Shown in pieces: positions 17,535 to 23,794 of a DNA stretch of 64,000 bases. The stretch is taken from positions 310,001 through 374,000 of the forward strand of contig NZ_JAFICC010000003.1 of assembly GCF_017833415.1 (NCBI RefSeq). Direction: 5' to 3'. This DNA comes from Flavobacterium sp. 1355 (GTDB taxonomy: Bacteria; Bacteroidota; Bacteroidia; Flavobacteriales; Flavobacteriaceae). The notes beneath the pieces are model-generated. The model searched no databases. It had not been told where the DNA came from and worked only from the letters and a program-made list of their open reading frames with translations. The number at the start of each line of letters is the position of its first letter. Position 1 is the first letter of the stretch. Both the position numbers and the translations under genes were made by a program.

Positions 17535-18121
17535 TTAATCAGATTATGATAATCTTCTATGGTATCGATATCTACGGCTCCTTTTTCGAATAAAACGGAA
17601 GCGGTATCGTCTGAAAATCTGGTAATTATTTTTTTTGCTCCCTCCTTTCCTTTCAATTCTAATAATGCATCAAAGTATTTTTTATCAAATAATACCGGCG
17701 TACCCAGTGTTTGCGAATATGATGATGCAATTATTCCTTTTCCGGTTTCAAAATACGTGTTTAGTAAATCTTTAAATACAGAACTTGAAAGATGAGGCTG
17801 ATCGCATACTGTAAAAATACATTTCTGTATATTAGGATGCAAAGCCAAAAGCTCTTTAAGGCCTTTTGCAATTGAACTTGACATACCTTTTTCCCAATCT
17901 CCGTTATAGCATATTATTGTTGATTGTGTATACGCCTCATTTTGAATCACATCATGATTTGCTCCCGTTACAACAAAAATAATAGCATTGGGAACCAGAA
18001 AAGCTTCTGCAATTGCAGTTTCTAACAGCGTTTTATTTTTATAACGCAATAATTGCTTAGGTGTTCCTAATCTGGAGGAATTTCCGGCGGCCAAAATAAT
18101 TATTGCAGTCATTTCGTTCAT
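17531..18121 (-). CDS. MocA/MobA-like molybdenum cofactor nucleotidyltransferase
   Basis: Nucleotidyltransferase of the MobA/MocA family. The N-terminal nucleotide-binding signature IILAAGNSSRLGTPKQLL and the later VCDQPHLSS (metal-binding Asp) are conserved. In molybdenum hydroxylases the cofactor is usually the cytosine dinucleotide form made by MocA, which fits the PaoABC-like enzyme nearby. Length 196 residues is normal. The gene starts one base after the XdhC stop (TGA-G-ATG), so both are translated from one mRNA. An alternative start three codons later is possible. Confidence 0.85.
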   Translation of the reverse strand: MNEMTAIIILAAGNSSRLGTPKQLLRYKNKTLLETAIAEAFLVPNAIIFVVTGANHDVIQNEAYTQSTIICYNGDWEKGMSSSIAKGLKELLALHPNIQKCIFTVCDQPHLSSSVFKDLLNTYFETGKGIIASSYSQTLGTPVLFDKKYFDALLELKGKEGAKKIITRFSDDTASVLFEKGAVDIDTIEDYHNLIN

Positions 18122-18122
18122 C

Positions 18123-19241
18123 TCAATCAGTCTTTACAGTGTGTATTTTTTCTTTTTTATATTTTAATGAACTGCCATTTGCACCACTCATTACAGCTTT
18201 AATTTCGGCAACAATCGCTAATGCAATTTCCTCAGATGTTTCAGAGCCAATATCAAGTCCTATTGGACCGTGAATACTTTTAAGCTGTTCTTCATTAGGA
18301 ATTATACCTTCATCACCCAGTTCGTTTAGCATTCTGTTTAGTTTTGTTCTTGGACCCAATACTCCGATATAATTACAATTTCGTTTCAAAAGCTGTTTTA
18401 ATACCTCCAAATCATATTTGTAATTATGCGTCATTAAAGTAAAATAAGTTTGCGAATCAATATTGATTTCCTGAACTAATTGCTCTGGAGCTGCAACTAT
18501 TATTTCTTTGGCTTCGGGAAACCGTCTTTTCGTAGCATGGGTTGCACGCCCTTCTCCAACAATGATTTCCCAACCTAAAATTGACGCTACTTTTGCAAGT
18601 GGCTGGACATCGTTTCCTGCTCCTGCTATAACTAGCAAAACCGGCGGGCTTATATATTCTATAAGTACCTCGTTTTCAGGATTATCTTCTAATTTTATTA
18701 TAGTTGAAGCCTTATTATGAAGTGTTTTTTCTACGTCTTTTAAAATTTGCAATGCAATGGGATTGCCGTATAAAGGTTCTGTATTTTCGCGATAAAATAA
18801 AATAGTCCCGATTTGTGCTGCTGTTCTTTTTAATGAAAAAACAGTTGCCACAACTGCATCTTTTCGTTGGGTTTTTAACTGTCTTAAAAGATGTATGGGA
18901 TTATTTGGTTCGTCATCATTAATATATTCAAACAGAATATGAACAATTCCGTTACAGCCTAATTGCAAACCAACCTCAGAATCATCTTCGTTGCTGGTGT
19001 TGTAAGTAATAAGTTTATTTTGCTTCTGGTTTATAGAAAGCAGTGCTTTCTTTAGTGCATCTCCTTCCAGGCAGCCTCCGCTGATAGCACCTGTCAGCAA
19101 GCCATCTTCTGTAACAAGCATTCGTGCTCCCGGCTGGCGGTAAGAAGATCCTTCAACTTTTACTACAGTTGCCAAAGCTGCCTTTTTTTGTGCTGTTTTT
19201 GCTTCTGAATAAGCTTGCAGAATTTCGTTTATTTCCTTCAT
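18123..19241 (-). CDS. xdhC: XdhC-family molybdenum cofactor chaperone
   Basis: Binds molybdenum cofactor, protects it during sulfuration and delivers it to the apo-enzyme. The N-terminal XdhC/CoxI domain (GSSYRQPGARMLV, GAISGGCLEGDAL) is followed by a Rossmann-like C-terminal domain (VLLVIAGAGNDVQPLAKVA, YIGVLGPRTKLNRML, GPIGLDIGSETSEEIALAI). I chose the ATG at 19241 (372 residues); a TTG seven codons earlier would lie inside the -7 promoter box. It heads a two-gene unit with mocA. The gene order and partners point to maturation of the adjacent PaoABC-like enzyme. Confidence 0.9.
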   Translation of the reverse strand: MKEINEILQAYSEAKTAQKKAALATVVKVEGSSYRQPGARMLVTEDGLLTGAISGGCLEGDALKKALLSINQKQNKLITYNTSNEDDSEVGLQLGCNGIVHILFEYINDDEPNNPIHLLRQLKTQRKDAVVATVFSLKRTAAQIGTILFYRENTEPLYGNPIALQILKDVEKTLHNKASTIIKLEDNPENEVLIEYISPPVLLVIAGAGNDVQPLAKVASILGWEIIVGEGRATHATKRRFPEAKEIIVAAPEQLVQEINIDSQTYFTLMTHNYKYDLEVLKQLLKRNCNYIGVLGPRTKLNRMLNELGDEGIIPNEEQLKSIHGPIGLDIGSETSEEIALAIVAEIKAVMSGANGSSLKYKKEKIHTVKTD

Positions 19242-19259
19242 TGTAATTATGTCCTCTAA

Positions 19260-19267
19260 CAAAAATA
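19260..19267 (-). promoter_or_regulatory. -7 box TATTTTTG of the xdhC-mocA unit
   Basis: Read on the minus strand, TATTTTTG matches TAnnTTTG exactly and ends 18 bases before the ATG at 19241. A TTTG (19282-19285 on this strand) is the only nearby -33 candidate, with a short 14-base spacer. It supports the ATG over the upstream TTG. Confidence 0.5.
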
Positions 19268-19287
19268 AAGGATTTTTTACTCAAATT

Positions 19288-19773
19288 CTATTTCCTTAGT
19301 ATTAAAGAATAATTCAATTCTGATTTAATGATTTGTCTTTTATTATTCAATAAATAAATTTTATCCGGATTTTTACTGTAATGGCCATAATAAATCTGCT
19401 CTGTTTCGGGTTTGTCCCAATTCAAAATATAAATTGTTCCGTCGGGATCATCTTCTAATCCTCTTTCCAGATTATAAGTTCCTTTTTTAATCCATTTCTT
19501 CTCAGGTTTTTTTCCTTTATAGATACTAACCAATTCAAATGTATGGCTTTCCATTGTACCATCTCCCTGATAAATTTTGAGAGTGGTTTCAATTCCTGAA
19601 CAATCTGCACAGGGCAATACGCCCTGATATACAAAAGCCTGATGCAAACTATTGCTATCTTCCAGAATAGCAGATTCTGTACTTCTCAGGGAAGAGGGTA
19701 CGACATTGTCATTCTTTGCAGAATTGCAGGACAATAGCTGAATCATCATTATAAAGAAAAACATTTTTTTCAT
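19288..19773 (-). CDS. NlpE-like lipoprotein
   Basis: Envelope lipoprotein with Cys16 as lipid acceptor (QLLSCNS). The mature part has the NlpE N-terminal domain pattern: YQGVLPCADCSGIETTLKIY with its CxxC, then GTYNLE and YILNWDKPE on beta strands. In E. coli NlpE senses surface and lipoprotein-trafficking stress and was first noted for copper tolerance; in Bacteroidota the role is unknown. It lies just upstream of xdhC on the same strand, but the -7 box in front of xdhC suggests separate expression. Confidence 0.82.
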   Translation of the reverse strand: MKKMFFFIMMIQLLSCNSAKNDNVVPSSLRSTESAILEDSNSLHQAFVYQGVLPCADCSGIETTLKIYQGDGTMESHTFELVSIYKGKKPEKKWIKKGTYNLERGLEDDPDGTIYILNWDKPETEQIYYGHYSKNPDKIYLLNNKRQIIKSELNYSLILRK

Positions 19774-19967
19774 GATATTGTATTTAAGTCATAAATATAA
19801 AGAATATTCTTATTTAAAATAAAATTATGCTTTCTCAAATTTAATAGCAAATAACATTTTTTTAAACATAACAAAAACACAGCAAACTTAATACCAGTAA
19901 ATAAAATCTGATTTTTTATGTTATATTTTTTTATCATACAACTGTTTATTTTTTATCGAAACCTATA

Positions 19968-19999
19968 TTGTATGACTAAGTTTTGTATTTTTATTTCTG
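19968..19999 (+). promoter_or_regulatory. Possible promoter of the YegP-like gene
   Basis: TTG at 19968-19970, a 21-base spacer and TATTTCTG at 19992-19999 (one mismatch to TAnnTTTG) end 32 bases before the ATG. The AT-rich surroundings make a chance match possible. Confidence 0.35.
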
Positions 20000-20031
20000 C
20001 AAAATAAACAGCAACCTTAAACCAAAACTAT

Positions 20032-20364
20032 ATGGGAAAATTTGTAATTAATCAAAGAACTAATGGTGAATTTCAATTCAATTTAAAAGCCGGAAATGGT
20101 CAGACTATTTTAAGCAGTGAAGGTTATTCTTCTAAATCTGCCTGCAGCAACGGAGTTGAATCTGTAAAAACCAACTCACAGGATGATAGCAGATATGAAA
20201 AAAAGGAATCAACAAATGGCAAATATTATTTTAGCCTAAAGGCAGGTAATGGTCAAACCATTGGTTCTAGTGAGATGTACGAAAGTGCATCCGGTAGAGA
20301 TAATGGTATAGAATCAGTAAAGACAAATGCGCCCGATGCCACAATTGACGATCAGACAGCATAA
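20032..20364 (+). CDS. YegP-like protein with two DUF1508 repeats
   Basis: A 110-residue cytoplasmic protein made of two copies of a DUF1508 unit: residues 4-50 (NGEFQFNLKAGNGQTILSSE, SKSACSNGVESVKTN) and 54-101 (NGKYYFSLKAGNGQTIGSSE, SGRDNGIESVKTN). E. coli YegP has the same tandem arrangement and no settled function; proteins of this type are often stress-inducible. The C-terminal tail is short and acidic. It is monocistronic with a clear terminator. Confidence 0.9.
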   Translation: MGKFVINQRTNGEFQFNLKAGNGQTILSSEGYSSKSACSNGVESVKTNSQDDSRYEKKESTNGKYYFSLKAGNGQTIGSSEMYESASGRDNGIESVKTNAPDATIDDQTA

Positions 20365-20383
20365 TTTATAAGACTTAAAACTA

Positions 20384-20412
20384 AAAAAACGAGGCCATAA
20401 ACCTCGTTTTTT
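20384..20412. terminator. Bidirectional terminator
   Basis: Stem AAAAAACGAGG / CCTCGTTTTTT (20384-20394 and 20402-20412) with a 7-base loop lies between the convergent YegP-like and XRE genes. Confidence 0.9.
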
Positions 20413-20417
20413 GTTTT

Positions 20418-20804
20418 CTAAAGCGGACCAAATTTCTTTTTGTATCTATTTAGTTCTTCTTCTGTTTTGTTTAATAATTTTTCAAGGAGCATGATTTTAT
20501 CTTCATAAAGTTCCTTTAAGGCGACGCTGTTGTCAGAATTGATCATTATGCTGCCGTTATTATTTCCTTTTACTTTATTAAAACTATTAAAATACCGCTG
20601 ACTGTCAAAACTAAGAATGTCTTCAACACTGACTTCTAAAATGCGGGCAATTTCAACTAATTTCACAAACGAAAGAACCGTTTTTCCTTTTTCAATTTTA
20701 CTGTAACCCGCCTGGGTTACTCCTAGTTGATCTGCCATATATTCCTGAGTATAATTTTTTAACTCTCTAATGCTTTTTATTTTATTTTTTATTGAAGTGG
20801 GCAT
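20418..20804 (-). CDS. XRE-family transcriptional regulator with C-terminal coiled coil
   Basis: A 128-residue DNA-binding protein. Residues 8-65 are a Cro/C1-type helix-turn-helix (IRELKNYTQEYMADQLG, VTQAGYSKIEKGKTVLS, VKLVEIARILEVSVEDIL). Residues about 95-125 (LYEDKIMLLEKLLNKTEEEL) are heptad-like and probably dimerise it. There is no ligand-binding or peptidase domain. Palindromes directly upstream of the start suggest autoregulation. The targets are unknown; the small membrane-protein genes upstream on the same strand are candidates. Confidence 0.88.
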   Translation of the reverse strand: MPTSIKNKIKSIRELKNYTQEYMADQLGVTQAGYSKIEKGKTVLSFVKLVEIARILEVSVEDILSFDSQRYFNSFNKVKGNNNGSIMINSDNSVALKELYEDKIMLLEKLLNKTEEELNRYKKKFGPL

Positions 20805-20826
20805 AAGCTTGATTTGGGGGAGAATA

Positions 20827-20869
20827 GTACAGCTAAACTGTCTGCTAAACTTGCGTACAGCAACTGTAC
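20827..20869. promoter_or_regulatory. Candidate XRE operator: two palindromes and a direct repeat
   Basis: GTACAG-CAA-CTGTAC (20855-20869) is a perfect palindrome; ACAG-CTAAA-CTGT (20829-20841) is a shorter version of the same half-site. GCTAAACT also occurs twice 12 bases apart (20832, 20844). All lie within 65 bases upstream of the XRE start codon, where an autoregulator would bind. Confidence 0.5.
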
Positions 20870-20922
20870 TTATGCATGATTATGATACCACTTGTAGTAG
20901 GGGTTTGGTAAAGTGGTATTTT

Positions 20923-21012
20923 TTATTTTTTTCTGGTAGTAATTATAAAACCGTATACTATTGCAACGACAATAAAAGCTACATCGTAACCAAAAATTTC
21001 GTTTGATAACAT
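20923..21012 (-). CDS. Tiny single-span membrane peptide (29 residues)
   Basis: ATG at 21012, TAA at 20923. The product is a short N-terminus (MLSNEIFGYD), one hydrophobic span of about 17 residues (VAFIVVAIVYGFIITT) and a basic end (RKK), the pattern of a real one-pass peptide with the C-terminus in the cytoplasm. It starts 7 bases after the stop of the two-span membrane protein gene on the same strand, as in an operon. No homologue is known to me; its size means a chance frame cannot be excluded. Confidence 0.45.
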   Translation of the reverse strand: MLSNEIFGYDVAFIVVAIVYGFIITTRKK

Positions 21013-21019
21013 GGCTGTT

Positions 21020-21433
21020 TTAAGTATTAGATTTTTGTAGTTGTAAATTCCGGTCAAATTCCTGGTCCAGATACAGGTCAATTTGTTTGCCTATTAGAGG
21101 CCGGTCAAGGTTTTTAATTTTAACCCGTATTTCATTTTGGTAAACATCTTTTACGATTACATAATATTCGGAATCGATGTTTCCGTGAAATCTGTAGATG
21201 ATAATAATGGTATAACATAACAAAGTGGGGACGATATAATACAATTCCATTACATCTGAGAAAACCATACAATAATAAGCGATGGCTGTAATGGCTATAA
21301 ATATACCGTTTTCAAGAAGATAAGACTTCTTCTTTTTGAGTAATCCGAGCTCAACAATTTCATTAGAACTGTATTGCCAGCTTTTAGATCCATAGTGAAA
21401 ATGCACCTGATCATGAGTAATAGTAAAGAACAT
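21020..21433 (-). CDS. Small inner-membrane protein with two spans, unknown function
   Basis: A 137-residue protein I do not recognise. The N-terminal 35 residues are soluble and aromatic (FTITHDQVHFHYGSKSWQY), two adjacent hydrophobic segments follow (about 43-60 and 66-82: GIFIAITAIAYYCMVF, YYIVPTLLCYTIIIIY), and the C-terminal half is a soluble beta-rich domain (YYVIVKDVYQNEIRVKIKN). The hairpin-of-two-spans with flanking soluble parts resembles PH-like or YcxB-type membrane proteins, but no motif proves it. The tiny gene at 20923-21012 follows closely. Confidence 0.6.
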   Translation of the reverse strand: MFFTITHDQVHFHYGSKSWQYSSNEIVELGLLKKKKSYLLENGIFIAITAIAYYCMVFSDVMELYYIVPTLLCYTIIIIYRFHGNIDSEYYVIVKDVYQNEIRVKIKNLDRPLIGKQIDLYLDQEFDRNLQLQKSNT

Positions 21434-21901
21434 AATAATTTAGTAGTTATATAATTGAGTGTTTATTCGGGGACGTTGTCAAAGCATGCAATCAAATGGC
21501 TAACATTCTTACAAAAACATCCAAATACGTTGGTTTTGATCAAAACTTTGTATTCGCAATATTACGCATAATCCTGTTTTTTTTCTTACAAAGCATCTTA
21601 TACAATATAACTACAAGTTGTAATTCAATCCAAATATCAATTTTTACTTATTCTTTTATTCCTGATATAACGATTTTACTTATATATTTTTTTTATCAAT
21701 AAAATATGGTCCTGATGTAATATTGAGAGACGAAAGCTAATAAAAAAAATAGACGTAATTCTAATTCGGAACTGTTTATAAAAAAACTTAACATACAAAA
21801 AAAAGCTGCTGATCCGGGAAAAGAATCAGCAGCTTAAGCTTTATAAAATTTAGGAATGCAAGAGTGTTATTCTTCTAAAATTTCACACATAAAACCCAAA
21901 T
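21434..21901. other. 468-base AT-rich stretch, no supported gene
   Basis: Upstream half should hold the promoter of the minus-strand membrane-protein gene. A 68-codon plus-strand frame (21496-21702) is Phe/Ile-rich, lacks a recognisable start context and is probably chance. The only clear structure is the terminator at 21796-21835. Confidence 0.6.
21796..21835 (-). terminator. Intrinsic terminator of the TetR-linked operon
   Basis: Stem AAGCTGCTGAT / ATCAGCAGCTT (21803-21813 and 21825-21835). Read on the minus strand it is followed by a run of T, placing it about 65 bases after the stop of the gene at 21902-22081. Confidence 0.88.
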
Positions 21902-22081
21902 TTATAATTTCGTTTTTGATAGTTGCATCTGCATTATCTCTACATCATCAACCCGCAGGATTTTGTCGCAATCTTCCAGATCAAAAATAAAAGAAGCGTC
22001 AGGAAATATGTTTTTAAGTATTTTTAAAATTCTGTTGGATTGTCTTTTTGAATTTACATTGGTTTTGAAAATCTCGATCAT
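21902..22081 (-). CDS. Small conserved-looking protein, heavy-metal-associated-like fold
   Basis: A 59-residue protein beginning MIEIFKTNV; a longer frame back to 22126 would overlap the preceding gene and is less likely. The pattern beta (IEIFKTNV), helix (QSNRILKILKNIFP), beta (ASFIFDLEDCDKILRV), helix suggests a small ferredoxin-like fold as in heavy-metal-associated domains, but the CxxC metal site is absent; only one Cys (EDCDK) is present. Function unknown. It is the last gene of the group that follows the TetR operator. Confidence 0.6.
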   Translation of the reverse strand: MIEIFKTNVNSKRQSNRILKILKNIFPDASFIFDLEDCDKILRVDDVEIMQMQLSKTKL

Positions 22082-22112
22082 GACTTTACAAATAATAGGT
22101 TTACTAAATCGG

Positions 22113-22430
22113 CTATTGATTCTCAATTTCTATTTTGCTCAAAATTTTATGATCGATATAAAAAGTTCCGAACGGAATGATACAGGCCAAAAGCACTTTC
22201 CATGTAGTGGTTTTAAATTTCCAGTTTTGCTCTACTCCTACACTCAGCGCATTGAATATAAAAAGCAAAAACAAGGCGCCATGAATTGGTCCGAGCATTT
22301 TGGTTCCCAATGGATTACCTAAAATATATTTTAGCGGAACAGCTATAAAAATTAAAATCAATAATGAAATTCCTTCAAGAAGTCCAAGAATTCTTAATCG
22401 TCCGATGTTTGTTTTAAAAAAATGTGTCAT
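22113..22430 (-). CDS. DUF3817 small membrane protein
   Basis: A 105-residue integral membrane protein with about three spans. The family pattern is visible: LRILGLLEGISLLILIFIAVPLK at the start, GNPLGTKMLGPIHGALFLLF in the middle and a C-terminal PFGTFYIDHKIL. Function is unknown; B. subtilis YdzA belongs to the same family. It starts 2 bases after the preceding gene's stop and is co-transcribed with it from the TetR-controlled promoter. Confidence 0.85.
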   Translation of the reverse strand: MTHFFKTNIGRLRILGLLEGISLLILIFIAVPLKYILGNPLGTKMLGPIHGALFLLFIFNALSVGVEQNWKFKTTTWKVLLACIIPFGTFYIDHKILSKIEIENQ

Positions 22431-22432
22431 AA

Positions 22433-22891
22433 TTATCTAAAATAAGGTCTGTTTGCAAGAGGTGAAAATGGCCACGGAATGGCAATAAAAATGATTAGCA
22501 GAGCAATAGAAAAGTAGATAAGCATGGTTTTGAATTTATCTTCATCAACTGCTTTTCGTTTGGAGACCGCAGAACCAATTGTGATAAGAACAATTGCAAT
22601 AAGCATTAATACAAAATGAATTAATCCAAAGAAAATGGTGTTTACATCTTTTGATGCTTCTGCAAAATTATTCCAGAGGTACTTAATTATCGGACTTTGA
22701 GAATACAGCACAATTCCCAGCATAAGTTGTACATGGGCAATTGTGGCCGTCCAGTGACGAACTGAATTATCTGTTTTGGAGAACGATTTTTTTTGGGTAT
22801 AACCTTTATAAGCTCTTACAAGAGAATAGAATAAACTCAGGAGAACAAGCCATCTTACGATGGAATGCAAAAATAGTAGTGTTGGATACAT
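22433..22891 (-). CDS. Four-span inner-membrane protein, cytochrome-b-like in layout
   Basis: A 152-residue protein from the ATG at 22891 (a longer frame to 22933 would run into the operator). Four hydrophobic spans are visible (TLLFLHSIVRWLVLLSLFY, IAHVQLMLGIVLYS, FFGLIHFVLMLIAIVLI, MLIYFSIALLIIFIAIPW). Histidines in the first three (LHSIVRW, HWTATIAHVQ, GLIHF) would be placed to bind haem, but this is inference. It is the first gene after the TetR operator palindrome, so it is the most likely regulated target. Confidence 0.7.
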   Translation of the reverse strand: MYPTLLFLHSIVRWLVLLSLFYSLVRAYKGYTQKKSFSKTDNSVRHWTATIAHVQLMLGIVLYSQSPIIKYLWNNFAEASKDVNTIFFGLIHFVLMLIAIVLITIGSAVSKRKAVDEDKFKTMLIYFSIALLIIFIAIPWPFSPLANRPYFR

Positions 22892-22926
22892 TGTTATTTG
22901 TTTAAAATAATAATGCAAATATAAAT

Positions 22927-22950
22927 AAAACATACTATTTAGTATGTTTT
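22927..22950. promoter_or_regulatory. TetR operator, perfect palindrome
   Basis: ACATACTA-TT-TAGTATGT (22930-22947), extended by AAA and TTT to 24 bases. It lies between the TetR gene and the first gene of the membrane-protein operon, 38-60 bases upstream of the latter's start, a typical place for a TetR-family repressor to block transcription. Confidence 0.75.
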
Positions 22951-22956
22951 TTGAAA

Positions 22957-23553
22957 CTAGTTTTTCTTCAAATTATTTAGATACGACTTAAGCTCTTGTA
23001 AATAAACATCATAGTAATCATTATTATCCGAAAGTTTACCAAAATTTCGGATTCCCCAATAGCCGGACAATACAAAGAGAGCGACTTGTTGTTCGTTTAT
23101 TTCAGATTTTATAAGTCCCGATTTTTTTCCGTTTTTTAATGCGGTCTGCATGGCGTCTTTTAGTTCTGTGGTAAGTTTGGCAAGCGCGTCACTAAAATGC
23201 TGGTTTATCGGAGACATTTCCTGAGTAAGGTTTCCTGCAGGACAGCCGTATTTTTTTAGAAGGAATTCATTTTCGAGCAATAAATAATGCATCATCTTAT
23301 AAATATCGTTTACTGGATCTGCAGAACTCAGTAAGGGTTTTACGAAATCTCCCTGCATCAGCGGATACATAATTTCATTAATCACGGCAAGTCCCATTTC
23401 TTCCTTGTTCTTAAAATGATAAAAGAAAGCTCCTTTTGTTACGTTTGTTGCTGCAATTATAGTATCGATACTTGTTGCCTGATAGCCATGTGTATAAATC
23501 AGTTCAAATGATTTCTGGAGGATTGAAAGTCGTGTAGAGAGTGCTTTTTTCAT
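22957..23553 (-). CDS. TetR/AcrR-family repressor
   Basis: A 198-residue regulator from the ATG at 23553; codons further upstream would cover an operator-like site. The N-terminal helix-turn-helix is typical (ILQKSFELIYTHGYQATSI, IIAATNVTKGAFFYHFKNKEEMGLAV). The C-terminal part resembles the YxaF/LmrA-type ligand-binding domain (KYGCPAGNLTQEMS, GLIKSEINEQQVALFVLSGYWGIRNFGK). It is followed by the palindrome and the operon it most likely controls. The ligand is unknown. Confidence 0.9.
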   Translation of the reverse strand: MKKALSTRLSILQKSFELIYTHGYQATSIDTIIAATNVTKGAFFYHFKNKEEMGLAVINEIMYPLMQGDFVKPLLSSADPVNDIYKMMHYLLLENEFLLKKYGCPAGNLTQEMSPINQHFSDALAKLTTELKDAMQTALKNGKKSGLIKSEINEQQVALFVLSGYWGIRNFGKLSDNNDYYDVYLQELKSYLNNLKKN

Positions 23554-23559
23554 AAAAAG

Positions 23560-23573
23560 ATACCAGTTAGTAT
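23560..23573. promoter_or_regulatory. Second, degenerate TetR operator before the regulator gene
   Basis: ATACCAGTTAGTAT matches the core of the strong operator (ATACTATTTAGTAT) at 12 of 14 positions and lies 7 bases upstream of the TetR start codon, so autoregulation is likely. Confidence 0.5.
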
Positions 23574-23630
23574 TCTTTGCAAAGGAATACAAAAAACAGG
23601 AACTTTACAAAAGATCTAATGGAAACAAGT

Positions 23631-23712
23631 GCTCTAGCCCTGATAGGAGCGGTATCCTTTTTCTGGCTCCTTTAGCCAGGAAAAGATATAGCGGATAGCA
23701 GGAAACAGCTCC
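23631..23712. ncRNA. Structured intergenic element, recurrent flavobacterial type
   Basis: An 82-base GC-richer block inside AT-rich sequence. It begins GCTCTAGCCCTGATAGGAGC and ends GCGGATAGCAGGAAACAGCT, with a central hairpin (TATC and CTTTTTCTGGC paired with GCCAGGAAAAG and GATA). From memory, blocks with these ends and a variable central stem recur in intergenic regions of Flavobacteriia, but I know no name or function for it. Strand is uncertain. It could be a small RNA, an mRNA 3' element or a mobile repeat. Confidence 0.5.
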
Positions 23713-23743
23713 AAATTCTAAAATCAAAATTTCTGAAAATTAA

Positions 23744-23774
23744 AAAACTGCTCCAATACAGGCGGAGCAGTTTT
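23744..23774 (-). terminator. Terminator of the arabinogalactan locus
   Basis: Stem AAAACTGCTCC / GGAGCAGTTTT (23744-23754 and 23764-23774), followed on the minus strand by a T run. It lies 20 bases after the GH43 stop codon. Confidence 0.88.
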
Positions 23775-23794
23775 GCATTAAACCAAAATTAAAA

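Noticed and set aside
21496..21702. 68-codon Phe/Ile-rich plus-strand frame
   Set aside because: Low-complexity AT-rich DNA, no promoter box or neighbour support; hydrophobicity follows from T-rich codons.
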